From positions 496,001 through 560,000 of the forward strand of contig NZ_CP104205.1 of NCBI RefSeq assembly GCF_025244665.1: a stretch of 64,000 bases of DNA, given 5' to 3'. Below the pieces are notes generated by a model that made no database searches, was not told where the DNA came from, and was given only the letters and a program-made list of their open reading frames with translations. Source of the DNA: Maribacter litopenaei. GTDB taxonomy: Bacteria > Bacteroidota > Bacteroidia > Flavobacteriales > Flavobacteriaceae. The position numbers and the translations under genes were made by a program. This document shows positions 50,658 through 60,212 of the stretch, one piece after another (position 1 is the first letter of the stretch; every line of letters starts with the position of its first letter).

Positions 50658-50777
50658 GGAACCTTGGTTAAAGCTATCCGGCGAATTTACTAATTAATAT
50701 AGATACCTACCCATTATTTTTATAAACCTTTAACAGGCAAGTAAATAGGTGTTTTTACTTTTTTGGTCTAAAAAATG

Positions 50778-50808
50778 TTTGCTCAAATCAAACTTTGTTT
50801 TAAATTTG
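50778..50808 (+). promoter_or_regulatory. Consensus promoter of tRNA-Gln
   Basis: TTTG, exactly 19 nt, then TAAATTTG (TAnnTTTG). The tRNA begins 17 nt after the -7 element. Confidence 0.75.
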
Positions 50809-50825
50809 CACGCTCTTATAGGTAT

Positions 50826-50896
50826 TGGCCCATGGTGTAATGGTAACACTCCGGTTTTTGGTACCGTCATTCTAGGTTCGAGTCCTAGTGGGCCAA
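50826..50896 (+). tRNA. tRNA-Gln (anticodon TTG)
   Basis: A 71-nt cloverleaf. The acceptor TGGCCCA pairs with TGGGCCA, with discriminator A. The anticodon loop contains TTTTGGT, giving UUG, which reads CAA and CAG. The T arm contains GGTTCGAGTCC. CCA is not encoded. It has its own promoter and terminator. Confidence 0.93.
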
Positions 50897-50910
50897 CTAA
50901 TAAGATTATT

Positions 50911-50943
50911 AAATCCTAACATCATTCGATGTTGGGATTTTTT
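50911..50943 (+). terminator. Intrinsic terminator of tRNA-Gln
   Basis: AAATCC, AACATC and their complements form a stem with loop ATTC and one T-G pair, followed by six T. Confidence 0.82.
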
Positions 50944-51120
50944 GTTTGTATTTTATTTTGTCGGGAAATTTGCGATACACATGGTAAAACTAATGATGCT
51001 CAAGTTCAAGTTTTATAAGGCGTATGTATACTTGTTTGGTAAATCTCAACAAGGGAGTTTCTGTTAAAATCCGTGGGAAATCTTGATAGCGGATTTAGGT
51101 AGATTATGAGGGATTTTAAG

Positions 51121-51855
51121 TTAGGAATATTCGATTTCTAATTCTTGATAACTTACTTTCTCAACAATACTTGCTCTTTGTCCAGCTTCCCCTTTATACA
51201 GATCCTTGCTAACTGGCCACGTTTCCAGTTCCTCATCAACCAAATCATCGGAAATGACTTCGTTTATTTGGTCTTCAGAAAGTGTGGAGTCCAACCAAAC
51301 CTCAATATCCATTTCTTGGAGAATTACCGGTCTACGATTTTTTTTATTGTGTATTTTGGCAAATAAAGGAGTAGCTACCTTTGTTAGAATGGAATACGTG
51401 ATAATACCATCGTCAGTAACCGTATAAATACCGGCCAAACTTAAAGGATTATCATCTTTTCTTTTGAAGTAGAATGGGATTTTAAAATTGTTTTTAGCAG
51501 TATGGGGTTCAAAAAACCCTTGTACAGGAACTATGCATTTTTTAAAGCCTCTATAGTTGGCAGATGAAAATAATTTTTCTGACCTAGCATTTAAACCTGA
51601 ACCATATTTTACCGTTTCCTTGTAGTATTCGTTCAAATCGGTTTTGGATTTATAGAGTGGAACCAAGCCCCATGTTGCCCATATAAGCTTGCGAGGGTTT
51701 TCTTCTGTGATAATTAATGAATTGTGATGGGCGAAACCATTGTTAAAGTATCTCTTGTACTCTTCTTCAGGTTCCGTGTAAACATATTTATGATCAACCC
51801 TGTAATATCTTTCAACAATTATTGGGTCTCCAAACTCTTGGGTAGAAAAACACAT
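51121..51855 (-). CDS. SRAP domain protein (YedK/HMCES-like abasic-site shield)
   Basis: 244 residues. The catalytic Cys is residue 2 (MCFSTQEFG) and should become the N-terminal residue that crosslinks abasic sites in single-stranded DNA. Other family residues: WGLVPLYKS, GLNARSEKLF (Asn), PVQGFFEPH (Glu), and AKIHNKKNRRPVIL (active-site His, with RRP where RMP is usual). The frame is intact. It lies alone, 3' to a tRNA-Gln, a common integration site, but no integrase or attachment repeat is visible. Its base composition looks slightly more AT-rich than the neighbours. Confidence 0.9.
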   Translation of the reverse strand: MCFSTQEFGDPIIVERYYRVDHKYVYTEPEEEYKRYFNNGFAHHNSLIITEENPRKLIWATWGLVPLYKSKTDLNEYYKETVKYGSGLNARSEKLFSSANYRGFKKCIVPVQGFFEPHTAKNNFKIPFYFKRKDDNPLSLAGIYTVTDDGIITYSILTKVATPLFAKIHNKKNRRPVILQEMDIEVWLDSTLSEDQINEVISDDLVDEELETWPVSKDLYKGEAGQRASIVEKVSYQELEIEYS

Positions 51856-51989
51856 AGTCCAGTATATTATATAATTTTCTAAATGATTTCAATCGGTGCT
51901 CCTTAAATCTACAATATGTCCATTGAATAAACTTTCAATCAATGTAAATGGGCCTACTATTTTGTAAATCGCATACGAGCAAATGGATT

Positions 51990-52955
51990 TTACATTGAAA
52001 GCAGAAAATCCGCACTTTCCTTTAGTGCCGTTTTAGGATCCTTTACTAAATCCTGTTCCACAAAAAAATGTTCTACCCCATTTTCCATTGCTACGGGTAA
52101 AATACTTTCAAAGTCAATGATTCCCTTTCCTGCGGATGTCATATTCGGAAAAAGTTCCGTCCACTGTTGAGGATTGCCACCATCTCCTGCAAAGGTCTTT
52201 AATTGGGCCATATCCTTAACGTGCATGCATCGGTAGCGTCCGGAATATTTATTTAAGTAATGCTTCGGGTCTGCTTTTCCGGCTATCGTCCAAAATATAT
52301 CCATTTCCAAAAATACCAGTTCCGGGTCAGTCCCATCCAGTATGATTTCCAAAGGTATTTTTCCATCAACAGGAGACAGGCCGTATCCATGATTATGGTA
52401 TGTAAATTTTACGCCGACTTTTTTGGCGTTTTCACCTATTTCATTGAAAATATCCGCCAGTCTCTTGTAATCGTCCATGTTTGTGCGTCTTTCTTCCGGG
52501 ATGGCAGGAAGCACCACAAATTCAGCGCCCAATTTGTTGGCAGCTTCTCCCAATTGTGGCATCCTATTTTCCAAGGTGCCCAAATCCGTATGCATAGAAG
52601 GAGCTAAGATGCCATATGATTCCAATATCGTTTTTATTTCTTCAGGTTTTCGGCCAAAATAGCCACTGGCACTAAATCCCAATAAGGGTTCCAATGATTT
52701 CCATCTTTCTTGGGCTGCTGGCTCACTGAAGGGGTATGGGCCATACAGTTCCACTTCCTTGTATCCCATGTTTGAAAGAAGTGCAATGGTGCCCTCAAAA
52801 TCATCTTCAAGTAGTTTGGGCAATGACCATAGTTGGGCTCCAATATTATTCAGGGTAGGGGTGGTTCCAAAGGAATTTGCAAAAATATTCCTGGGAATAA
52901 ATGCACTGGTCATGGATAAAAGGCCAAGCTGGCCCAAAAATGTTTTTCTTTTCAT
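51990..52955 (-). CDS. Sugar phosphate isomerase/epimerase family protein (xylose isomerase-like TIM barrel)
   Basis: 321 residues. It starts MKRKTFLGQLGLLSMTSAFIP, a signal-like N-terminus, so it is probably exported. TIM-barrel motifs: GAQLWSLPKLLEDDFEGTIAL, VELYGPYPFSE, MHTDLGTLENRMPQL, FTYHNHGYGLSP and ELVFLEMDIFWTIAGK (metal-binding Glu), then MHVKDM and a final HFFVEQD. The substrate is unknown; many exported relatives act on keto-sugars or inositol-like compounds. The frame is intact. The gene stands alone. Confidence 0.88.
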   Translation of the reverse strand: MKRKTFLGQLGLLSMTSAFIPRNIFANSFGTTPTLNNIGAQLWSLPKLLEDDFEGTIALLSNMGYKEVELYGPYPFSEPAAQERWKSLEPLLGFSASGYFGRKPEEIKTILESYGILAPSMHTDLGTLENRMPQLGEAANKLGAEFVVLPAIPEERRTNMDDYKRLADIFNEIGENAKKVGVKFTYHNHGYGLSPVDGKIPLEIILDGTDPELVFLEMDIFWTIAGKADPKHYLNKYSGRYRCMHVKDMAQLKTFAGDGGNPQQWTELFPNMTSAGKGIIDFESILPVAMENGVEHFFVEQDLVKDPKTALKESADFLLSM

Positions 52956-53225
52956 TTTTAGTCTGATAAGGTATAGTATTAAAAGTATAAAATTTCGGGT
53001 TAACGTACTTCATATAAATGTTTGGTGCCTTATGGGAACTAAGACCTTTTTCAAAAGCAATGCTCCTTCCCTTTTGCCGATGTAATCATATTTTGGGCGG
53101 ATAAGTAGATTCGCACAAACTATATTTTGTACTTTGCCCATTGATTGGGTCAAGAATTAAATGGAAGTAGATAGTATTTTTTCGTGACGCTATTTAGTTT
53201 TGTCCCACTCTTAAAACTGAATGTT

Positions 53226-53555
53226 ATGAAGTTGACCGCAAAAAGTTTAAAGATTATCTTGGTTGTAGTGCTACTTGGTTTTGGTGTGGGCATATATCTT
53301 CAGGATCAACAACATCAAAAGAGCACCCAACATGCATGGAAGGCCAATAGATACAATCTTTCAAGATTTGATAAGATTACCGAATACAATAAAAAAATGA
53401 ACGCTGCCAACTGGAAGATAATGAGGGACAGTATCCAAAGTCAGCTAGATACCTTAATGATTTTAAGGTTTAGAAGAGAGGTGGATAGTATAAACGATTT
53501 GAACATTCCGGAAGAAAAGGCACAGACCGCAGGTTTTTTCGGGGTATCTCATTAA
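53226..53555 (+). CDS. Small membrane-anchored protein of unknown function
   Basis: 109 residues from MKLTAKSLKIILVVVLLGFG. One N-terminal transmembrane helix (about 8-25) is followed by a polar, mostly helical body (DKITEYNKKMNAANWKIMRD, RFRREVDSIND) that may form a coiled coil, ending AGFFGVSH. I recognise no family. An in-frame ATG 14 codons upstream exists but adds an unlikely hydrophobic head. It converges with the antiporter gene 10 nt downstream. Confidence 0.65.
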   Translation: MKLTAKSLKIILVVVLLGFGVGIYLQDQQHQKSTQHAWKANRYNLSRFDKITEYNKKMNAANWKIMRDSIQSQLDTLMILRFRREVDSINDLNIPEEKAQTAGFFGVSH

Positions 53556-53564
53556 GTGCCTTTT

Positions 53565-54910
53565 TTAGGGTGCATCATCTTCCAATTCGTTGTCCACATC
53601 CATTTTTTTAGGAGTTCCTTGCTCCTCGATGTTATTCGCAATGCCATGGGAAGCGTTTCTTAATAAGTCTTCGGCCCTGTTTCTTTCTGCGTATTCCTCG
53701 TCTATTTCATCTAAAAGGGTTCCCATTTTACGTTTATCTTTAATCATGGCCCAGGTCATAATTAAGCTAGTGGCTATGATTACGAATAACAAAATACCTG
53801 ATTCAAAATCGGGAACTTTGGCTTGGTTGGGTATCGCATAAAATAATAAAACGGTAATGAGTCCGCGTGGTGCAATATAAAGTTGAGGTTGAATATCAGC
53901 ACCCATAAAAATTCTGAGGATGGCAAACCTGATAAGGTAGATAGAGGCGATTATGGCAAGACTTGTAAGCATAACGGTAATGCTTAGCAAAGAACTTAGG
54001 ACTATGGTAATACCAAATATGACAAAGAAAAAGGTTCTTACTACAAAGGCTGTTTCCAGGGTAATGATATGTAATTCGTGGTAGATTTGTTTCATTTTTG
54101 CCTCTTCTAGGAACACCTTTATTTTGCCAGGGAAAAAGAGGTGAATGTTCTTTACCATCAAGCCAAATATTAGGATGATAAGTAAAGACGATAAATGGAG
54201 TTTTTTACCAATGGCATACAAAAGCAAAAGCACGGAGATTAGTAGGAATAACTTTGCCTGACTTTTTATACGTTGAAAAATTAGAATGATGGCATAACTG
54301 GCGATGAGGGCGATAAGAATCGTTACCGCTAAATTGATGGTAAAACCTGTAAAGCGCGTAATCTTCAGAAGGATTAATTCCTGCAATGAGAAAATAGAAC
54401 ATCATAATTCCCATAATATCGGAAAAGGTGCTTTCATAGACATGGAATTCCTTCTTCTCCTCTGAAAGCCCTCCCACACTTGGGATGATGATGGCACTGG
54501 ACAAAATGGATAATGGGGTAGCGTAAATAAGTGCTTTTTGCATATCCATGCCGGGAATAAATTGATGTAAAATAAGTGCGGCGGCATACGCGGAACCAAC
54601 CAAACCTATTAGCGCTATGGCCATAGACTTTAAAATAGGAACGAGTTTTTCTCTTTTTAGTTCTAATTCTAAAGAGGCTTCTAGTACGATCATTATTAGA
54701 CCCACGGTACCTAGGATCTCAAGTGATGACGTAAAGTCTCGGAATTGTAGGAATTAGGAATCCAAGACCAATTTTTATAAGGATTCCTAATGTAATAAGC
54801 ATTAGTACCGCCGGAATATTGGTTTTTTTGGCAATGCTGTTAAACCAAAAGGACAGTATTACAACTATAGCTGCTTCAATAATGACATTGTAGGACGAGA
54901 AAATTTCCAT
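53565..54910 (-). CDS. Cation:proton antiporter (Na+/H+ exchanger family), frame broken twice
   Basis: About 449 residues. It begins MEIFSSYNVIIEAAIVVILSFWF and has about 12 transmembrane helices, with family parts NIPAVLMLITLGILIK, SSLEILGTVGLIMIVLEASLEL, TPLSILSSAIIIPSVGGL and YIAPRGLITVLLFYAIP. The C-terminal tail is hydrophilic and acidic (ELEDDAP). Breaks lie near 54737-54742 (ATTCCGAGACTTT on the gene strand) and 54362-54372 (TTCTGAAGATTAC). The first belongs to the CCGAGA class; the second does not. It exchanges Na+ or K+ for protons across the inner membrane. The gene stands alone. Confidence 0.85.
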
Positions 54911-55058
54911 GCAATTGGTATGGTTGGTTAAGGGTAAATTTAGTTTATTTTTTAAGTTGAGAGGTTTCGCATAAAATTTTGTCAGCATAAACTTTTTATA
55001 ATTTTTCAAATTATTCAATTGTAAAAGAAGATGTTATTGCGGGGAACAAAGATTGTTG

Positions 55059-55066
55059 TATATTTG
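55059..55066 (+). promoter_or_regulatory. Putative -7 promoter element of rimP-nusA-infB
   Basis: TATATTTG matches TAnnTTTG, with a TTG about 21 nt upstream. It lies 75 nt before the rimP start, leaving room for the leader hairpin. Confidence 0.6.
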
Positions 55067-55081
55067 CATCACTGAAAGAAT

Positions 55082-55121
55082 AAGGAGTATTCATGAGGGG
55101 ACATTAGTCCCCTCTTTTATT
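55082..55121 (+). promoter_or_regulatory. Leader hairpin with four-codon ORF before rimP: possible attenuator
   Basis: A perfect 8-bp stem (GAGGGGAC at 55095-55102, GTCCCCTC at 55107-55114, loop ATTA) is followed by TTTTATT, a terminator shape inside the leader. Overlapping it is ATG AGG GGA CAT TAG (55093-55107), with AAGGAG five bases upstream, rare in Bacteroidota. Together these suggest transcription attenuation of the nusA operon. Confidence 0.5.
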
Positions 55122-55133
55122 ACTTGGTTTTTT

Positions 55134-55596
55134 ATGCTAAAGGAAAAGGTAAGGGTATTGCTGGAAAAAGGATTGGAAGAAGACCCTTCGCTATTTTTGA
55201 TTGATTTTACAGTATCTGCGGACAATAAAATAAAGGTTATCATTGACGGTGACCAAGGGGTTTCGGTCAATGATTGTATCAAAATAAGCAGGGCCATTGA
55301 GCATAATCTGGATAGGGAAGAGGAGGACTTCGCCCTTGAGGTGGCTTCGGCCGGGGCAACTGCCCCTTTGGTGATGCCCGAGACAATATAAAAAGAATAT
55401 TGGAAGAAAATTGGAAGTCGAGACATCCAATTCTTCATATGAAGGCAAGCTGACCCAGGCTAACGAAGAGTATATCGTGTTGGAATGGAAGGCTAGGGAA
55501 CCCAAACCTGTTGGTAAGGGAAAAGTTACGGTTCAGAAGAGAGAGGAGATACCCTTTTCTGATATTAAAAAAGCAAAAGTTGTATTAAAATTTTAA
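55134..55596 (+). CDS. rimP: Ribosome maturation factor RimP, frame broken once
   Basis: About 154 residues; needed for 30S subunit maturation. It begins [20 protein letters not shown] and has [17 protein letters not shown], then [12 protein letters not shown] and the C-terminal Sm-like barrel ending [11 protein letters not shown]. The frame changes near 55378-55383 (CCCGAGACAA), and removing one base gives the expected [10 protein letters not shown]. It is the first gene of rimP-nusA-infB, with 12 nt to nusA, as in most bacteria. Confidence 0.92.
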
Positions 55597-55608
55597 TTGT
55601 AATTACCA

Positions 55609-56840
55609 ATGGAAAATATTGCGTTAATTGAATCTTTCTCGGAGTTTAAGGATGACAAGTTCATAGACAGGGTAACGCTCATGGCTATTTTGGAGGATGT
55701 TTTTAGAAACGCCCTAAAAAAGAAGTTTGGGTCAGATGATAATTTTGATATTATCATAAATCCGGACAAGGGAGATTTGGAGATTTGGCGTAACCGTGTG
55801 GTGGTGGAAGATGGAGAGGTTGAAGACCCCAATGAGGAAATATCCCTTACGGAGGCTCGTAAGATAGAGCCCGATTTTGAGGTGGGTGAGGATGTATCGG
55901 AAGAGGTGAAGTTGATCAATCTTGGTAGGCGTGCTATTTTGGCACTTCGTCAAAATTTGATTGCCAAGATCCATGAGCATGATAACACTACAATTTATAA
56001 GCAATTTAAAGATCTTGAGGGAGAAATTTATACTGCCGAAGTACACCATATACGTCATAAGGCGGTTATTTTGTTGGACGATGAAGGCAATGAAATTATC
56101 CTTCCCAAGGACAGGCAAATTCCATCTGACTTTTTTAGAAAGGGAGATAATGTTAGGGGTATTATAGAAAGTGTGGAGCTTAAAGGCGCCAAACCAACGA
56201 TTATCATGTCCGAAGCTCCCCTTTGTTTTTGGAGCAATTATTTTTTCAAGAAATCCCGAAGTTTTTGACGGTTTGATTACTATTAAAAAGGCGATCCGAA
56301 TTCCAGGTGAAAAAGGCGAAGGTGGCAGTAGATTCATACGACGATAGAATTGATCCTGTCGGGGCATGTGTGGGTATGAAAGGGTCTAGGATCCATGGAA
56401 TAGTTAGGGAATTGGGTAATGAGAACATTGATGTAATCAATTGGACGTCCAACCCTCAATTGTTGGTGACCAGGGCGTTAAGTCCGGCAAGGGTCTCTTC
56501 CGTTAAATTGGACGATGAGAAAATGACTGCGCAGGTCTATCTTAAGCCGGAGGAGGTATCCAAGGCAATTGGTAGGGGAGGTCACAATATTCGCTTGGCG
56601 GGTCAATTGACAGGTTATGAAATCGATGTGTTTCGGGAAGGTGTTGAGGAAGATGTTGAATTAACGGAATTCTCAGATGAAATCGATGCATGGATCATTG
56701 AAGAGTTTAAAAAAATAGGATTGGATACCGCAAGAAGTGTATTGGATCAGGATGTGGACGATCTAGTAAAGCGTACAGATTTAGAGGAAGAAACAATTAT
56801 CGAAGTTGTGCGTATCCTAAAAGAAGAATTAGAAGATTAG
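55609..56840 (+). CDS. nusA: Transcription termination/antitermination protein NusA, frame broken three times
   Basis: About 410 residues. The N-terminal RNAP-binding domain starts MENIALIESFSEFKDDKF; the S1 domain contains IVVEDGEVEDPNEEISL and RQIPSDFFRKGDNVRGII; then come the two KH domains (RIDPVGACVGMKGSRIHGIV and AIGRGGHNIRLAGQLTGYEI) and a short acidic C-terminus. Breaks lie near 56210-56213 (TCCGAAGC), 56255-56259 (ATCCCGAAG) and 56310-56314 (an A run). Rejoined, the text reads SRSSPLFLEQLFFQEIPEVFDG and PGEKAKVAVDSYDD, in line with the family. NusA may regulate its own operon through the leader hairpin. Confidence 0.93.
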
Positions 56841-56883
56841 CTATATATTAGCGGTTAAATAAAAAGAACGGGAATCAGTATTT

Positions 56884-59567
56884 ATGGCAGATAATCCAAA
56901 AATAAGACTTAATAAAGTTCTTCGAGAGCTTAATATCTCCTTGGACAGGGCAGTAGATTACTTGAACAGCAAAGGACATGATGTGGACGCAAGGCCGACC
57001 ACAAAAATATCCGATGAGGTGTATCAGGTGCTGCTGGACGAGTTCCGGACCGATAAGAGCAAAAAAGTTGCTTCTAAAGAGGTGGGAGAGGAAAAGCGAA
57101 AGGAAAAGGAGGCCATACGAGTTCAATTAGAGCAGGAACAGGAAGAGCGAAGATTGGCTCGTGAAAAAAGGAACGCTGCCCAAGAAGAGAAAAAACTTGT
57201 GGGGAAAGTCGAACTTGCAGGGCCAAAAACAGTCGGTAAAATTGACCTGAATCCCAAGAAAAAAGAGGAAACACCGCAAGTTAAGGAAGAGGAAAAGCCT
57301 AAGGAAAAAGAGCCGGTTGCAGAAGAGCCTAAAGTAGAGGAGAAAACGCAAACTGATACTCCAGTCGTTCAAAAAAGTAAGGAGGAAGCTCCTGAGGCCA
57401 AATCAGATGCTCCGGAGACTTTGGAGACCCAATACAAGAAATTATCGGGACCAAAAATTACCGGTGATAAAATTGACCTTTCCAAGTTTCAAAAACCTAA
57501 AAAGAAGAAAGAGGAAAAAAGCAATTCCGACAGTTCCGACCGTAAGAAACGAAGAAAGCGTATTGTAAGTAAAAATACTTCCGGCCCAGGACAGTCCTCA
57601 AAGGGCGGTAATTCCAACGACCGTAAGGGCAATAGACGATTTTCAGCCCCTAAGGTAGAGCCCACCGAGGAAGACGTTCAGAAGCAGGTACGTGAGACCC
57701 TGGAAAAATTACAGGGTAAATCCAAGAAAGGGAAAGGGGCCAAATATAGAAGGGACAAAAGAGATCAGCACCGTCAGCAGACCGAGAAAGACCTTGAACA
57801 ACAGGAGCTGGAAAGCAAGATCCTTAAGGTTACCGAGTTTGTAACCGCAAGTGAGGTCGCTACGATGATGGATGTATCCACTACAGAGATTATTTCAGCC
57901 TGTATGTCCCTTGGTATAATGGTAACCATGAACCAACGTTTGGATGCGGAAACCTTATCCATTGTTGCTGAAGAATTTGGTTATGAAGTGGAATTCGTAA
58001 CGGCGGATATTGAGGAGAGTATCGTAGAAGAGGAGGATGCACCTGAAGATTTGAAACCAAGGGCACCCATTGTCACCGTAATGGGACATGTGCACCATGG
58101 TAAAACATCTTTACTGGACTACATTAGGGAAGAAAATGTAATTGCGGGTGAAAGTGGTGGTATTACCCAACATATCGGTGCATACGCGGTAACCTTGGAT
58201 AATGGTCAAAAAATTTCTTTTCTGGATACTCCAGGTCACGAGGCATTTACGGCGATGCGTGCGAGAGGTGCCCAAGTAACGGATATTGCCATTATTGTAA
58301 TTGCGGCGGATGATGATATAATGCCACAAACCAAGGAGGCGATTAGTCATGCCCAGGCGGCCGGTGTACCTATAGTATTTGCAATAAATAAAGTGGATAA
58401 GCCAACGGCAAATCCTGATAAAATTAAGGAAGGGCTTGCACAGATGAACTTGTTGGTGGAAGATTGGGGTGGTAAAATCCAATCTCATGATATTTCTGCC
58501 AAGACTGGACAAGGTGTGCAGGAACTTTTGGAAAAAGTGTTGTTGGAGGCCGAATTACTGGAGTTGAAGGCCAATCCTAACAAATTGGCTTCCGGTACTG
58601 TTGTAGAGGCATTTTTGGACAAAGGAAAGGGGTACGTGTCCACGATTTTGGTGCAGGCAGGGTCCTGAATATTGGAGATTATGTCTTGGCAGGTACCACG
58701 AGTGGAAAGGTGAAGGCCATGCAAGATGAGCGAGGCAAAAACGTGACCAAAGTAGGCCCATCCCAACCGATATCCATATTAGGTCTTGATGGAGCTCCAC
58801 AAGCAGGTGACAAATTCCATGTACTGGAAGATGAAAGGGAGGCCAAACAAATTGCTGCCCGAAGATCTCAATTGCAGCGCGAACAATCTGTTAGAACCCA
58901 GCGTCATATTACCTTGGATGAAATTGGTAGACGTATTGCCTTGGGTGAATTCAAGGAATTGAACATCATTCTTAAAGGTGATGTGGACGGTTCCGTAGAG
59001 GCATTAACGGATTCGTTCCGGAAATTATCCACCGACGAAATTCAGGTGAATATTATTTACAAAGCAGTAGATCCAATAACGGAGTCAGACGTATTGTTGG
59101 CATCGGCATCTGATGCCATCATTATTGGATTTAACGTACGCCCAATGGGTAACGCCAAGACCATGGCTGAAAATGAGGAAATTGATATTCGTATGTATTC
59201 CATCATCTATGATGCCATAAATGATCTTAAGGATGCCATGGAGGGAATGCTTTCTCCTGAAATGAAGGAAGAGATTACCGGTACTGCTGAAATTAGGGAG
59301 ACCTTTAAAATATCCAAAATTGGTACTATCGCGGGTTGTATGGTGACCAGTGGTAAAATTTACAGGAATTCCAATATACGTCTCATCCGAGATGGAGTTG
59401 TTATCTATACTGGAGAATTGGCATCATTAAAGCGATTTAAGGATGATGTTAAGGAAGTTTCAAAAGGGTATGATTGCGGACTTCAGATTAAGAACTACAA
59501 TGATATCAATGTAGATGACATAGTGGAAGCTTTCCAAGAGGTAGCGGTTAAGAAGAAGTTGAAATAG
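56884..59567 (+). CDS. infB: Translation initiation factor IF-2, frame broken once
   Basis: About 895 residues. N-terminal IF2N domain ([21 protein letters not shown]), a long charged linker (about 75-300), then the G domain: [29 protein letters not shown] and NKVDKP. The C-terminal domains hold [16 protein letters not shown] and [21 protein letters not shown]. The frame changes near 58661-58665 (GGGTCCTG); one added base gives [14 protein letters not shown]. The first G motif reads GHVHHGKT, where GHVDHGKT is nearly invariant (codon CAC at 58093-58095). This may be a base error at a GGACC site. Last gene of the rimP operon. Confidence 0.93.
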
Positions 59568-59592
59568 TAAATTATTTAAGAAATTTAAGAAA

Positions 59593-59625
59593 TAAAAAAA
59601 TCGGCCTTTTAGGTCGATTTTTTTG
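59593..59625. terminator. Bidirectional terminator between infB and the SPOR gene
   Basis: A-rich and T-rich arms flank ATCGGCC and GGTCGAT. It serves both convergent genes. Confidence 0.7.
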
Positions 59626-59980
59626 GTTTTAGAAGCATCGCATTCGGATACTTTTTCCTTACCTCGTTAAACTTTCGTTCCGCCTCCAATTTCGATTTAA
59701 ACCTACCCACTCGTATGCGATAGGTAGGGGAGTCAAAATCTATTTGGGAAGGTAATTCCGGGAAGTCAATTTCCACGTTGCTTTTTATTTCTTGGGCCTT
59801 TTCATTATTACTAACAAAACCTACCTGTATCCGGTAATAATCATTTTTATCCAAAGACTTCTTGTATAAATCCAAAAGTTGGGTTATTTGAGCGTCTTGG
59901 TCTATGGATATGGTACCCTCTTGGGCGCTTAAATAATTTGTTATAAAAATAAGGGTCGCTATAAAAAAAAGTTTTTTCAT
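59609..59980 (-). CDS. Secreted SPOR domain protein
   Basis: 123 residues. Signal peptide MKKLFFIATLIFITNYLSAQ, a short linker, then one SPOR domain (about 48-120) with DYYRIQVGFVSNNEKAQEI and YRIRVGRFKSKLEAERKFNEVRKKYPNAMLL. SPOR domains bind peptidoglycan strands stripped of stem peptides, often at the division site. The protein has no other domain. It sits between infB and actA on the opposite strand, and its 3' end overlaps the terminator. Confidence 0.88.
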   Translation of the reverse strand: MKKLFFIATLIFITNYLSAQEGTISIDQDAQITQLLDLYKKSLDKNDYYRIQVGFVSNNEKAQEIKSNVEIDFPELPSQIDFDSPTYRIRVGRFKSKLEAERKFNEVRKKYPNAMLLKPKKST

Positions 59981-60121
59981 GGATATAAAAACAGGTGATT
60001 TAATTCCTTCTGCAAAGGTAATTTTTTAAGGTATAATCGGTTAGCGTTTTCAATTATTTAGAACAACTATAAATTAGAAATTATAAATACATTAACATTT
60101 TTTCAAATAAAGTCTATGTCG

Positions 60122-60129
60122 TATTTTTG
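60122..60129 (+). promoter_or_regulatory. Putative -7 promoter element of actA
   Basis: TATTTTTG matches TAnnTTTG and lies 84 nt before the actA start. A T-rich tract stands at the -33 position, without a clear TTTG. Confidence 0.5.
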
Positions 60130-60212
60130 CCATCGATTAAGGCATTTTTTACCGTTCATCGTAGAAAAACGGGCTAAAATCGTGCCAAGATTCCGATTGA
60201 AATATTCTATTT

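Noticed and set aside
50981..51067. Short plus-strand ORF between tRNA-Gln and the SRAP gene
   Set aside because: About 28 codons, basic and without signal, membrane helix or promoter. I could not separate it from chance.
53110..53160. Weak inverted repeat CCCA...TGGG upstream of the small membrane protein
   Set aside because: Only four pairs in the core; expected by chance in a window this size.
55053..55133. Upstream in-frame start for rimP at 55053
   Set aside because: It would lie inside the promoter element, and the added 27 residues do not resemble RimP.
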